Assembly (NCBI RefSeq): GCF_001750165.1
Contig: NZ_CP015411.1
Coordinates: forward strand, 2,880,001-2,944,000
Direction: 5' to 3'
Length of the DNA stretch: 64,000 nucleotides
Source of the DNA: Pseudoalteromonas luteoviolacea
GTDB taxonomy: Bacteria > Pseudomonadota > Gammaproteobacteria > Enterobacterales > Alteromonadaceae
A program made the translations under genes and the position numbers. The stretch's first letter is position 1, and the number at the start of each line of letters is the position of its first letter. Below, in pieces: positions 42,738 to 52,727 of this stretch. The notes below the pieces were generated by a model. It was not told the origin of the DNA. It worked only from the letters and a program-made list of their open reading frames with translations, and ran no database searches.

Positions 42738-44963
42738 CTATTTCGATTTGTGCGTATAACTTCCATCCCAGTTTTCTCCGGGAGGATGTGATTGCATTTC
42801 ACGCACTCTTTCACAAAGAAGTTGATAAATTTTTCTTTGTGGCTGTAACTCTATTAGTTTAGTAAAAGCTGACAAAGCTTCCTGCCAAGATTGCGATAAA
42901 TACAACTCCCAAGCTTTTTTATGTGCATTGAGCTCTTCAAGTTGAGCTTCTGTTACCTCATTTTTAAGCGCTATAGGCTCAAAAATGGTCACAGCGAGGT
43001 TTTTACCTTTCACCTTTACTTTATCAATTGGCCGAAAAACAATGTCCGGGCACTGCTCATAGGTCATCTCACTCACCAGTACCCCTACACCATAGAATTT
43101 TGTCAAGCCCTCAAGCCGCGACCCTAGATTCACCGCATCACCAAGGACTGTGTATGCTCTTCGATACTCAGAACCCATATCCCCCACATTCATGTCCCCA
43201 GTATTTAAGCCAATACCAATAGCAAAGGGCGGAAAACCTTGCTCTAGCATCTGCGCTTGCAAGTCTTCTACTTGACGCTGCATTTGCATCGCACATTTAA
43301 CTGCAAGCTCTGGGTGTTCATTTACAAGCAATGGAGCATTCCAAAAAGCCATCACCATATCACCGACATATTTATCAATCGTTCCTTGATACTCAAATAT
43401 AATTTTTGTGATTGGTGAAAAGTATTGATTTAAATAAGCCTTTAACCTGCCTGCGTCGAGCGACTCCGAGATGCTCGTGAACTCTCGTATATCAGCAAAT
43501 AATACAGTCATTACACGCTTCTCTCCCTCCATGGAAGCCTGATCAGGTTGCTCTAACATAGAAGCAATATGTGCAGGTGGAACATATTGGTCAAATATAG
43601 ATTTAATTTGCACACGCTCTTTATGCTCTCTAACAAAGCCAAGGCTTCCTAAGATTGTCGTTTGCGTAATCGTCAGGCCTAATATCGCAACTTGTGGGAA
43701 GTCCAACCGCCACACAACCCATGCATAGAAGCTAAAAAAGATAAAACATGACGTGACAAACAAAGCTAACAGCGTCATCCCCAAAACACCTAACAACGGC
43801 AATACAACTGACATTGTCAAGCCCAATGTCACAAGCAACACCACGACCGCGCCGTCTATCCAATCGGGGCGAGAAGGCAGCAACTCTGGAAACACTAACC
43901 CCTCTAGTACATTGGCATGAACTTCAACACCTGGATATTGCACACCTACTGGTGTGGTTCGCAAATCAGCATGACCAACGGCGGACGTACCCACAAAAAC
44001 AATAGCCTGATCAAATAAATTTTTGTCAATATTTCCATTGATCACATCAATTGCCGAAATATAAGGAAAACTAAAAGCTGGACCTCTAAAAGGTATCGCA
44101 ACGCGACCATAGTCATCTGTGGGAATAAGAGTAGTGCCTAATTTTATTCCCTGAACGCTATGACCATCACCAAAGGGCTTGGCGACAATTTCTACGGTAT
44201 CAGCTAAGGTATATAACCTCGCAGCCTCCAGAGCCAAAGCCGGATAAGCTTCTTTATCATGCTTAATCATTAACATTGAGTATCTTACAAACCCATCTCC
44301 ATCTGGTGCGCTATTAATGAACCCAGTTCCAGGACTATTTTGTTGCAGTACTTTTACATTTGCCACGTGACCTGCAAAATCTGGGATAGGCAAATTTTCA
44401 GGTGAAATCTCACTGGCAAAAATAGGATCAGGAAGTTTGCCAACAAGAATATCTTGTTGGTGTTCAAACAACATACCCAATACAGTATCTGTTGCATCTA
44501 GTGTTTTAGAAAAGGCAATATCGGCATCAATATCTGGGGCAATCGTTCTAAGTATTTCGTTTGTCTGTGGATCCGTTGAACCCAAATGTAATGCTACTTG
44601 CATAGCCGGGTTTAACTCGGGCTCAGAAAACAAAACATCGTATGCAACAACAGATACTCCCGCAGCAACAAGTTGGTCCTGTAGCTTTCCCATTACGTGG
44701 CGACTCCAAGGGAAGCGGCCTATTTCAATCAAACTTTGTTCATCTATATCAACGATAACAATGGGTAAGAAAGACCTTTGCTGCCAAAGAAGTGATTCTT
44801 CGAGCCTCACGTCATAAGCTAGGCCCTCAAATCTCTTCAATACTTGCCCGTAAGGTGCTGCGGGCGACAACGCTAGCATATGGAGTAAAATAAAGAAAAA
44901 TGTAATAACACTACCTGTCGCCCACTGAAGCCGGTAAAGCTTGAAGTGTTTGGCAAGGTTCAT
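42738..44963 (-). CDS. CHASE2-type membrane class III adenylate/guanylate cyclase
   Basis: A 741-residue cyclase: an N-terminal membrane helix (about 15-33), a large periplasmic CHASE2 domain (about 45-335; IVIVDIDEQSLIEIGRFPWSR, VAYDVLFSEPE, TPVGVQYPGVEVHANVLEGL), three membrane helices (about 345-420), and a class III catalytic domain (about 470-660). Catalytic residues are present: VLFADIREFTSISE (metal Asp), DKYVGDMVMAFWNAP (second Asp and base-recognising Lys), and AYTVLGDAVNLGSRLEGL with the transition-state Asn/Arg region. cAMP is the likely product, but cGMP is not excluded. The C-terminus adds a short helical tail. Its ATG overlaps the MBL gene stop (ATGA); HD-GYP follows. Confidence 0.93.
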   Translation of the reverse strand: MNLAKHFKLYRLQWATGSVITFFFILLHMLALSPAAPYGQVLKRFEGLAYDVRLEESLLWQQRSFLPIVIVDIDEQSLIEIGRFPWSRHVMGKLQDQLVAAGVSVVAYDVLFSEPELNPAMQVALHLGSTDPQTNEILRTIAPDIDADIAFSKTLDATDTVLGMLFEHQQDILVGKLPDPIFASEISPENLPIPDFAGHVANVKVLQQNSPGTGFINSAPDGDGFVRYSMLMIKHDKEAYPALALEAARLYTLADTVEIVAKPFGDGHSVQGIKLGTTLIPTDDYGRVAIPFRGPAFSFPYISAIDVINGNIDKNLFDQAIVFVGTSAVGHADLRTTPVGVQYPGVEVHANVLEGLVFPELLPSRPDWIDGAVVVLLVTLGLTMSVVLPLLGVLGMTLLALFVTSCFIFFSFYAWVVWRLDFPQVAILGLTITQTTILGSLGFVREHKERVQIKSIFDQYVPPAHIASMLEQPDQASMEGEKRVMTVLFADIREFTSISESLDAGRLKAYLNQYFSPITKIIFEYQGTIDKYVGDMVMAFWNAPLLVNEHPELAVKCAMQMQRQVEDLQAQMLEQGFPPFAIGIGLNTGDMNVGDMGSEYRRAYTVLGDAVNLGSRLEGLTKFYGVGVLVSEMTYEQCPDIVFRPIDKVKVKGKNLAVTIFEPIALKNEVTEAQLEELNAHKKAWELYLSQSWQEALSAFTKLIELQPQRKIYQLLCERVREMQSHPPGENWDGSYTHKSK

Positions 44964-45778
44964 TTAATCACTAAGCCTTCATGCGCAATAATGGTATTAA
45001 AATCAAACCCTTTTTGGCCAATGTCTAATGCGATTTGGTCCAAGTCTTTGTCAGTTCTTGCCGGATCATGACTAATGATAACTAAATTTTTTACTTTCCC
45101 TTGAACCGCTAAAGCCAAAGCATCTTTAATTTGAGAATGTCCCCATCCCATTTTCAATGGGTAATCGCTGGGAATAAACTGACCATCGTGGATTAAATAG
45201 TCAACGCCATCTACAAACTCCACCCACTCATCAAAGCTCGTAACGGGGTCATTCGGAGGGTATAATTCGTTATCTATAGCGTAAACAATTTTTACACCAT
45301 CAACCGTTAAGCGATACGCACTGCCTCCTCCGGGGTGATTCATCGCCATACGTTCAATATAAATATCGTGATAGTGCCACTTATCGCTTTGTTGCGGTAA
45401 GACTCTGACAGCTGAGGGTAAATCATCATATTGAACTGGAAAATAGCTACCATCCATTTGCCTTAAAATTGCATCAGGTGCCTGGCAATCCGTGACACCT
45501 GGCACAATTGCTATCGTCCTATTTGGCATATACGCAGGCACAAAGAACGGAAAACCTTGGATATGATCCCAGTGGTTATGACTTAGTAGAATGTATATGT
45601 CCCGAGTATCTCTTATTAGCTCATCACCAAGAATTCGAATACCGGTTCCAGAGTCCAAGATAATGTGTGTGTTATTCTGACTTTGCAGTGATACACACAC
45701 TGTATTACCACCATATTTGACTGTATCTGGCCCCGGTGTGGGGATAGAGCCCCTCACACCGTAGAATTTTAACTGCAT
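44960..45778 (-). CDS. Metallo-beta-lactamase-fold hydrolase, possible cyclic-nucleotide phosphodiesterase
   Basis: A 272-residue MBL-fold protein without a signal peptide. It opens MQLKFYGVRGSIPTPG and has the metal motif LLSHNHWDHIQGFPFF (HxHxDH), then MNHPGGGSAYRL, IVYAIDNE, LIHDGQF, WGHSQ and IISHDPARTD. This resembles the cAMP phosphodiesterase-like and RNase Z-like MBL branch. Its four-base overlap with the CHASE2 cyclase gene suggests it degrades the cyclase product or a related nucleotide, but that is inferred. It follows the giant lipoprotein gene by 15 bases. Confidence 0.85.
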   Translation of the reverse strand: MQLKFYGVRGSIPTPGPDTVKYGGNTVCVSLQSQNNTHIILDSGTGIRILGDELIRDTRDIYILLSHNHWDHIQGFPFFVPAYMPNRTIAIVPGVTDCQAPDAILRQMDGSYFPVQYDDLPSAVRVLPQQSDKWHYHDIYIERMAMNHPGGGSAYRLTVDGVKIVYAIDNELYPPNDPVTSFDEWVEFVDGVDYLIHDGQFIPSDYPLKMGWGHSQIKDALALAVQGKVKNLVIISHDPARTDKDLDQIALDIGQKGFDFNTIIAHEGLVIK

Positions 45779-45793
45779 CCTATATCAACCTCG

Positions 45794-48700
45794 CTAGTCA
45801 GAAATTTCAATGATTCCTGCTTGCAACACGATGACCTTCGGCTCATCTTGTTGTAAAACAAGTACAAAACTATCTCCATTATTCAAACTAATAGCAGAGG
45901 ATAACTGTCCTGTCATGGGGGTTGAAAAGTTCTGATAACCAACAGTGTTAAACGCTGTATCGAGAGTACCTGCGTCATCCCCCAATTTAACCCGAGCAAT
46001 GTAAACACCTTGACCGCTTGATTCTTGTAGGAATAACACCAACTCCCCAGTACTTTGAACCCAACCTTGCTTGACCACAACGGCTGTCGTACCTAACTGT
46101 TCAAATATCAATACACCACCAGAACCAAATGTACTGTCAATAGAGCCATCAATATTCACTCTAAGCACAAAGTTTTTGCTTCCACCAGTGCCGAATATGA
46201 CAAACTTGCCTTGCGAGTCAACAAACGAGCCTTTTAAGTCCATCGTTTCTCCAGATACCAATCCAATGTCTAAGGCTGATACACCTGCAGTACCAAACGA
46301 TGCATCCAAGTCACCTGTTAAATTCGATTTCGCTAGAATCACGCGTGGTTCGCTAAATACTTGCTCATCGGTACCAATACCAACTAATTCCGTTGTGGAC
46401 ACGGGGTGAATAAAATCAATCCCTCTCGCTGTGGTACCACAGGAAACTTCACTAGGAACAGGGTATTGGAAGTGTCCTAACATCAGACCCACACTCGAAT
46501 AGAAAAATGCATGGCTTTGGTCAATACAGCCATCATTAATTTTCGCAAATGCGATAAAGTCTGAGGTCGGTAATGTGTATAACTTGGTCACTTTAATTGT
46601 ACTGCCCGTGCCACCATAAGTAGAAGCGGAAATACCGATGGCGGTTGCACTGCTACCAGGTATGAAGTCAAAATCTTGCTGACCATTATTTTTGACGTTC
46701 ACAATGACCGCTTGATCAACCGTCTGATTGCCTGCAAGTAAGATATTACCAGCCAATGCTTCTACGGCAGTGGTTGTCGTTACGGAAGTACTCAGCGCGA
46801 GCTGCACCTTGCCAAGGTTACCAAAACTTGCAACCCCTTTACCTGTGTCATCTAATTTATAGACATAAGGCACTTCGCCGTTCTGCCAAGTCGTTGCGTT
46901 ACCAGTGAGAAGTAATTGGCTCGATGACGACTGAATGCTCAGTCCTTCAGTAAATGATTCGTTGGCATCTCCTGTGTCTAAGTTGACTTCACCTGCTGAG
47001 CCAAAATTGCTATTTAAAGCTGCACTGAGCGTAAACTCTCCGATCCATTGAGAATAGAAAAAATTGTTTCCTACAGAGCGATACTGATAACCATAAACAA
47101 ACAGCCCTTGACTCGTGCGATGCCAATCAACTGGAGTCAATAAAAATTGTCTGTAGGCTGTAGGACCGCCAGATTCTGGTAGCCAACTCGTATCTATGAC
47201 TCCGTTTAAGTCCGTTCTAAATAGCTGTACAGCATTTGAAGACGTACTGTATTGTCCCCGGCCAATCCCAACGTAATAGTGTGTATCATCCGCATACAGA
47301 CCAAAGCCAAACGCATTCCATGTTGAAAAGTCCTGACCGTCAATACCGGATGCAGGTAATTGATTTAGCTCGTATAAAATGTACCCTGTAGAATTAAATG
47401 AAGTATCCATTGAGCCATCACTGTTCAACCGCATTACAAATACCGATTTATCACTACCACCGGTAAGGTAAGAGTCTCCTGTCAGTAACAACTTCCCGTC
47501 ACTCAACTGAATAACATCATGTACTTGGTTGTCAAATGCGGCGCTATAAATATCAATTTGTAAAAATCCGGCAGATTGGAAGCTAGTGTCAATTGCAAGC
47601 GTATCTTCTATTACTCTTACAAATAATAAATCCTTATTCCCAGCCTCCGACATAACTTCGCCATAGACCAGTAAATTACTACCCAGGTCAATCACACCAT
47701 CGGCATATTGAGAAGAACTTGGCGCAATATCAAGTGACGCAGTTATGTTTCCACTGGCGTCCACACGAGTGAACTTGATGCTGGTATTTTCACCAACTGC
47801 TACATTACTCAGCACAGTAACAACCTGAGCATCATCCACAGCAATAGATATCGGCGTTACTCGTCCACCGGTGGTGAGTGGCAATTTGGTATAGCCAGAG
47901 CCTGCGCCATAAGAAGTATCGTGGACACCTTCGGCAGTCAATCTAAACAACAGTAGCTCTTGCGCTTCAGTTGCACCAAAATCGGCAAAACCAGCAACGT
48001 AAATACGATTACTACTGTCTACGGCGACGGCCTTAGCAACGATATTTTGTGGCTGATCAGCAACTTCAATCCCGAAGTAACTGGTAAACACGCCTTGACT
48101 TGCAAAGCTTGTATCTGGATATCCATCAGGCATCACCTTCGCTATCGATGCGCGATGTATATTCCTGACTAGGGTTTCATTCCAATACCCTACTCCACCG
48201 ACGACTAACACGCTACCATCACTTAACAATAAAGATTGGCCCGCTTCGTGCGACTCCATTGAAGCGCGAAGCCTAACAATACTTTCTCCATCAGAGCCAA
48301 ACGTAGTCAGTTTGTTTGCAACAAATGTAGTTTGCGCAACACTCACATTGATTGTTATTTGCGCCGAAGCACACAAACTAGGAGAGGCATTATCACAGAC
48401 TTCAACCGTCAACGTGTAAACAGCTTCACCATTAGTACTAATTTGACCCGCATTAGCCACCGTTACTTGGCCATTACTCGCGATTGAAAATAGACTGGCG
48501 TTCGTGCCATTCAATGTGTAGCTGATACTGTCACCATCCGGATCTGACGCAGTAACTTGTAATACAAGCTCACCATTAGAAACACTGGTATCAATATTCG
48601 CTGAATTAGGTGATACCGTCGGTGAGTAATTCTTTGGTAAAACGGTGATCGTCACAGTTGCAACATTAGATGTCTCACCTAAGTTATTCATGATTTGATA

Positions 48701-51511
48701 CGTAAAGCTATCAGTACCAACAAAGTTGTTCATCGGAATATAACTAATATAGCCTGTAGAAGTATCAACAAAGGTTGAGCCATGTGATACTGGATTAATT
48801 ATCTCAATACTAGATAAATTTAATGTCTGCCCTTTGGCATCATCATTATTGAGCACATCAATCATGACAGACGTATTCTTATCAAGTGATGCTGTATCTG
48901 CATTCGCGATAGGGATGGTATTTGGCTCAACAATATTGATGGAAACAAGTGCGATATTAGAGAGCGTACCATCATCGTCACTCACTCGGTATGAGAAACT
49001 ATCTGTACCAACCGCTGTGCCTGAATGCATGTACGAAATCTCTCCGGTAGACCCAATATTAACCGTCCCTTTACTTGGATTTGTAACAACCTCAACCGTA
49101 CTCGCATCAATAGTACCATCAGAATCGGTATCATTTTCTAACACTGCAATCATCACTGACGCACCAATTTCAACCTGTGCACTGTCTGCGTTTGCGACAG
49201 GTGCCTGATTAACAGCTTGTACCGTCACGGTAACAGACGCAATATTAGAAAATTGATTTTCATTATCTTGTACACGATATTGGAATGAATCTGTGCCAAA
49301 AAACCCTGAACTAGGCGTGTAGACCAAAACCCCGTCGCTAGAATTCAAATTCACTTGCCCATTAGCTGGATTTGTTGTGATTTCAATAGAGCTAAACACT
49401 AATGAACCATCTGAGTCAGCATCATTAGCGAGTACATCAATATCTACAGGTACACCTTGAGAAGTGCTGGCAATATCATTTACCGCCACTGGTGCGGAGT
49501 TCTCTCCCGTAACAAAAATTTGGACAAATGCCTCATTTGACTTAGCACCTTCATTATCCTCTATTGTATAGACAAAATAATCAGAACCGCGGTAATTGGC
49601 ATCGCTCTGATATATCAATTGTCCCGTACTTGAATCTACAGAGACAGAACCGTGCATGGGCTGCATCACAATTTCTAATGTCGATAAAACTAACTCACCA
49701 TCTTTATCACTGTCATTGCTTACTACATTTATCGCAGTTGGCTGCCCCTGTGCAACTTCGAAAGAGTCATCCATCGCCATAGGTGGATCATTAACACTTA
49801 GGACGTTAATTACACCAAATGCACTTGCGCTCAATCCCACTTCATTTGTTATGATGTATATAAAGAAGTCTTGACCGGCAAAATCAGCATTAGGGACGTA
49901 TCTAAACCCCCCCTCTTCCGTCAACTCCAGCGAACCGCTGGTTGTGGTTGTCTCTATGCTAATTGAAACAGTATTAAGTGCTTGATCAATATCATTTTCT
50001 AATACACCTGGCGAGCTAACTGATAGAATAAAGTCTTCGCTAGTCTCAAACGCATCATTAACAGCTACGGGCGGAATACTGGTGACGCTTTCTTGAACTG
50101 AAATAAATACTTCTGCCAGTTGCACCTCACCATCGTTACTACGTACACGGTATACAAATGAGTCATCACCGATAAACTCGCTATTTGGTACATAAGTGAA
50201 ACTACCATCAGAGTTAAGCGATAAAACGCCATTGACTACATCTCGCTCTGGCTGAGTATCAATTTGCAACGTCTGGTCAGATAAGTGCACATCATTTACC
50301 AGCACACCTCTTCCCGCCACAGTCAACTCCGTATTTTTCTCGACCGTGTAAGTGTTATTAAGTGTCAATATAGAGATTTTTACCGCTTCTACTTCCAAAG
50401 TCACAGTCGCCTGAGCAGTCGCACCTTGTGAGTTTTGTATTTGATATACAAAGCTATCCGTACCAAAAAAACTATCATTAGGTGTATATACAAAGTCACC
50501 ATTTGCAGAAATGTTCACACTACCATTTGATGGTGCCGTAATAAGGTTACCCAAAACCTCGATAGGTCCAAAGCCCAAATCTAAGTCATTAGTTAACACA
50601 TTGCCTGAAATCGATTCAAACTGTAAACCTGTGAAGCCGTCATTATTCGCAATCGGAGGAGTTTGCTCAGTAGCAGGTAGTAATATTGATTCACTGAAAG
50701 CACTTTCGCCACTCCCATCAATGCCAGTAACTAGAACATAATAATGTTTTTTCGGATCTAAACCTGAAAATGATTGGGTGGTGGTTGATAGGGCAACAAA
50801 TCGATTACTCGTTGGGAGTGAATCAATCGATGAACGACTATTTATCGGCTCTTCTGACAAATAAACGTTGTATCTAAGCGCACTATCAAGTGGCTGCCAG
50901 TTAATTTCTACAGAACCATCATCTTGTCTTTGCGCGGGCTCTACCACAACACTTAGCGGCTGCCAATTAACCTGCTTTATCGCCACTATGCTCAGGTTGC
51001 CATTTAGATCCTCAACCCATACTTGCAAATTGATAGTGCCCCTCGGCTGACCAAAGTCAAATGGATTAACACCGGTCTGAGTGAACTTGAAAGGAGAAGT
51101 ACAATTTGCACTACATAACTCTATCGCCTGCTCAGCATTATCAAAGCCTAGCAGAACGCGGCCAATACCATCAGGATCTTCAATGTTATCAACAGCAACC
51201 GTGATATTACCACGTTCTGTAAAATCACCTTGTGGGTGAGTAAGATCGCCCGTCCCATTGATCATCAATTCATCTACGACCTGAGTCGCGGCTAATCGAG
51301 CATGTCTAAATTTCGGTTGATATGAAAAGTCCACTACGACAGGAACATTCGAAGAAGTGTTTGAGCTTGATTCATTGAGCTGTTCTACCAACTCAGATGT
51401 ATTATCTATTTGTTGAAGTGGCTTACTATCGTCTTTGCCACCACAACCGACCATCGCTACTGCAAATATGAGTGCGATATAAATACGTACCATTGCACTT
51501 AGGTTCATCAT
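45794..51511 (-). CDS. Giant repeat lipoprotein: FN3, tandem-95 Ig/cadherin-like repeats and delta-60 propeller
   Basis: A 1905-residue lipoprotein; the lipobox ends MVGC at Cys 23, followed by GGKDDS, with no inner-membrane-retention Asp at +2. Next come an Ig-like part, a fibronectin III domain (about 185-280), and seven repeats of about 95 residues starting near 285, 380, 475, 570, 670, 768 and 865, each with a VxNDxxxT...VLxND pattern (PPVAVNDAFETSED, APVAVNDIASTSQG, APVANADSAQVEIG). A cadherin-like domain follows (about 960-1060; TASDPDGDSISYTL), then about 840 residues of delta-60-type repeats (DGYPDTSFASQG, DGSMDTSFNSTG, DLDASFGTAG, DGSIDSTFGSGG), likely a beta-propeller. The acidic Asn/Asp-rich loops suggest calcium binding. 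A surface adhesin or ligand sensor is likely. AGGAG precedes ATG 51511 and ATG 51508. Confidence 0.93.
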   Translation of the reverse strand: MMNLSAMVRIYIALIFAVAMVGCGGKDDSKPLQQIDNTSELVEQLNESSSNTSSNVPVVVDFSYQPKFRHARLAATQVVDELMINGTGDLTHPQGDFTERGNITVAVDNIEDPDGIGRVLLGFDNAEQAIELCSANCTSPFKFTQTGVNPFDFGQPRGTINLQVWVEDLNGNLSIVAIKQVNWQPLSVVVEPAQRQDDGSVEINWQPLDSALRYNVYLSEEPINSRSSIDSLPTSNRFVALSTTTQSFSGLDPKKHYYVLVTGIDGSGESAFSESILLPATEQTPPIANNDGFTGLQFESISGNVLTNDLDLGFGPIEVLGNLITAPSNGSVNISANGDFVYTPNDSFFGTDSFVYQIQNSQGATAQATVTLEVEAVKISILTLNNTYTVEKNTELTVAGRGVLVNDVHLSDQTLQIDTQPERDVVNGVLSLNSDGSFTYVPNSEFIGDDSFVYRVRSNDGEVQLAEVFISVQESVTSIPPVAVNDAFETSEDFILSVSSPGVLENDIDQALNTVSISIETTTTSGSLELTEEGGFRYVPNADFAGQDFFIYIITNEVGLSASAFGVINVLSVNDPPMAMDDSFEVAQGQPTAINVVSNDSDKDGELVLSTLEIVMQPMHGSVSVDSSTGQLIYQSDANYRGSDYFVYTIEDNEGAKSNEAFVQIFVTGENSAPVAVNDIASTSQGVPVDIDVLANDADSDGSLVFSSIEITTNPANGQVNLNSSDGVLVYTPSSGFFGTDSFQYRVQDNENQFSNIASVTVTVQAVNQAPVANADSAQVEIGASVMIAVLENDTDSDGTIDASTVEVVTNPSKGTVNIGSTGEISYMHSGTAVGTDSFSYRVSDDDGTLSNIALVSINIVEPNTIPIANADTASLDKNTSVMIDVLNNDDAKGQTLNLSSIEIINPVSHGSTFVDTSTGYISYIPMNNFVGTDSFTYQIMNNLGETSNVATVTITVLPKNYSPTVSPNSANIDTSVSNGELVLQVTASDPDGDSISYTLNGTNASLFSIASNGQVTVANAGQISTNGEAVYTLTVEVCDNASPSLCASAQITINVSVAQTTFVANKLTTFGSDGESIVRLRASMESHEAGQSLLLSDGSVLVVGGVGYWNETLVRNIHRASIAKVMPDGYPDTSFASQGVFTSYFGIEVADQPQNIVAKAVAVDSSNRIYVAGFADFGATEAQELLLFRLTAEGVHDTSYGAGSGYTKLPLTTGGRVTPISIAVDDAQVVTVLSNVAVGENTSIKFTRVDASGNITASLDIAPSSSQYADGVIDLGSNLLVYGEVMSEAGNKDLLFVRVIEDTLAIDTSFQSAGFLQIDIYSAAFDNQVHDVIQLSDGKLLLTGDSYLTGGSDKSVFVMRLNSDGSMDTSFNSTGYILYELNQLPASGIDGQDFSTWNAFGFGLYADDTHYYVGIGRGQYSTSSNAVQLFRTDLNGVIDTSWLPESGGPTAYRQFLLTPVDWHRTSQGLFVYGYQYRSVGNNFFYSQWIGEFTLSAALNSNFGSAGEVNLDTGDANESFTEGLSIQSSSSQLLLTGNATTWQNGEVPYVYKLDDTGKGVASFGNLGKVQLALSTSVTTTTAVEALAGNILLAGNQTVDQAVIVNVKNNGQQDFDFIPGSSATAIGISASTYGGTGSTIKVTKLYTLPTSDFIAFAKINDGCIDQSHAFFYSSVGLMLGHFQYPVPSEVSCGTTARGIDFIHPVSTTELVGIGTDEQVFSEPRVILAKSNLTGDLDASFGTAGVSALDIGLVSGETMDLKGSFVDSQGKFVIFGTGGSKNFVLRVNIDGSIDSTFGSGGVLIFEQLGTTAVVVKQGWVQSTGELVLFLQESSGQGVYIARVKLGDDAGTLDTAFNTVGYQNFSTPMTGQLSSAISLNNGDSFVLVLQQDEPKVIVLQAGIIEISD

Positions 51512-51518
51512 ATTTCTC

Positions 51519-52727
51519 CTAAGGCTGACCTAAAAGAAACTCACCTCGAGCTGAAACGCTCGGGTTTTCGATTTCTCTTAAATTGAAGGAACCACTTAAA
51601 TTATCAAGTCCGTTAATGAATTGACTTTGAATCGTCCCATTAGCAAGATTATTACCATGAGAGGCAAAGTTAACACCAAGATCCATTCCCTCAGTGGTTA
51701 TCAAGCCATTAAATGCAGCAAACCACTCACCACCAGAATCTTGAAAGGACAAAGCCCCCTGCTCAACAGTTCCTCGATCAAAGTTAACCGTCATTTGTAA
51801 ATTAAGAGCACTCACTGTACCAAGGCTTGAGCTTGCGTCTATGCTTTCCAGCACAGTATAAGCAGCACTACCAGTTCGCTCGGAAATTAACTCACCGATG
51901 TCATCGGTTCCCAAGCTATCCAATTCTTGCTCATTAATATACTCATTTTGCGACACATCATTAGCCACTTGAGAAAAACTCCCCTCCAACACTGGAGCCG
52001 GTTGTTCAGTGGGGTCTAATTCAGCACTCGCAACCGTAGAACTTTGTTCTTCAGTATCATTAGACTGTGCTGACTCGCTTACTGACGAAGACAGTGAAGA
52101 TAACTCAGAAGGGGGTTTGAGAAGTGAGGTAACGGCCCCGCTCTCGCTCACTTTCGCAAAAGAAAAATCTCCGCCTTTGCCAAGTAAAACAGGTGCTTGC
52201 GCACCTGTCGCATTACTCATATCAACTTCAATGGTGCCATCCCAAACCGCCAAGAGTAACTCGTTGTTTTTCCATTCAGCTTCATAATGGGTACCACGGA
52301 TCCCAATACTGCCAACGGGTGTTTTCAATTTATAATTACCCTTATCACCTTTAATTTCACCTGTGATAGTGCGTAATCCACCAGAAATAAGTTCCATCAC
52401 AACAGAGCCGCCCTCAGCGCTGCCCAATTTATATTCTTCAATCTTCAATTGAGTTTGGGCTTTGAGGGCAATAATAGCGCCATCTTGCATTCTGAGCTGG
52501 GCCTGACTTGACTCACCAGTATTTACAACATCCACATCATAAATTGGACTACGTCTCTTCAAAGCTCTATTCGCCTCACTACTGCTATCAGTTGCAATCA
52601 CTTCCCCACGAGACATTATGGTTTTACCTGCTTGTTCTGCAGCCGTACAAAATGGCAAAAACAGCGCGAGAGCCATCACTGTTGATACAGGTGTACAATT
52701 GGCAATCAACTTAAAATTAGAATTCAT
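51519..52727 (-). CDS. Exported FecR-domain protein
   Basis: A 402-residue secreted protein with a signal peptide (hydrophobic VSTVMALALFLPFCTAA, cleaved before EQAGK). A FecR domain covers about 35-150: MSRGEVIATD, LRMQDGAIIALKAQTQLKIEEY, LISGGLRTITGEI and YKLKTPVGSIGIRGTHYEA. A Ser/Glu-rich linker and a C-terminal beta-rich domain follow (about 270-402). It has no sigma-regulator cytoplasmic region, so it is not a classical FecR anti-sigma protein; this exported type is common beside CHASE2 and barrel genes. ATG 52727 has CAGGAG seven bases upstream and was chosen over the frame opening at 52817. It overlaps the barrel gene by 11 bases and ends seven bases before the giant lipoprotein. Confidence 0.88.
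   Translation of the reverse strand: MNSNFKLIANCTPVSTVMALALFLPFCTAAEQAGKTIMSRGEVIATDSSSEANRALKRRSPIYDVDVVNTGESSQAQLRMQDGAIIALKAQTQLKIEEYKLGSAEGGSVVMELISGGLRTITGEIKGDKGNYKLKTPVGSIGIRGTHYEAEWKNNELLLAVWDGTIEVDMSNATGAQAPVLLGKGGDFSFAKVSESGAVTSLLKPPSELSSLSSSVSESAQSNDTEEQSSTVASAELDPTEQPAPVLEGSFSQVANDVSQNEYINEQELDSLGTDDIGELISERTGSAAYTVLESIDASSSLGTVSALNLQMTVNFDRGTVEQGALSFQDSGGEWFAAFNGLITTEGMDLGVNFASHGNNLANGTIQSQFINGLDNLSGSFNLREIENPSVSARGEFLLGQP

Noticed and set aside
44437..44817. Forward 126-residue open frame antisense to the CHASE2 cyclase
   Set aside because: It is Ser/Thr/Ile-rich, without family resemblance, and lies fully within a confident gene.
46071..50741. Several forward open frames inside the giant lipoprotein gene
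   Set aside because: They are antisense shadows of repeat-rich coding sequence, with no ribosome binding sites or domains.
45794..51511. Repetitive DNA as a possible CRISPR or satellite array
   Set aside because: The repeats are about 95 codons long and diverged at DNA level; they are protein repeats in one frame, not short exact DNA repeats.
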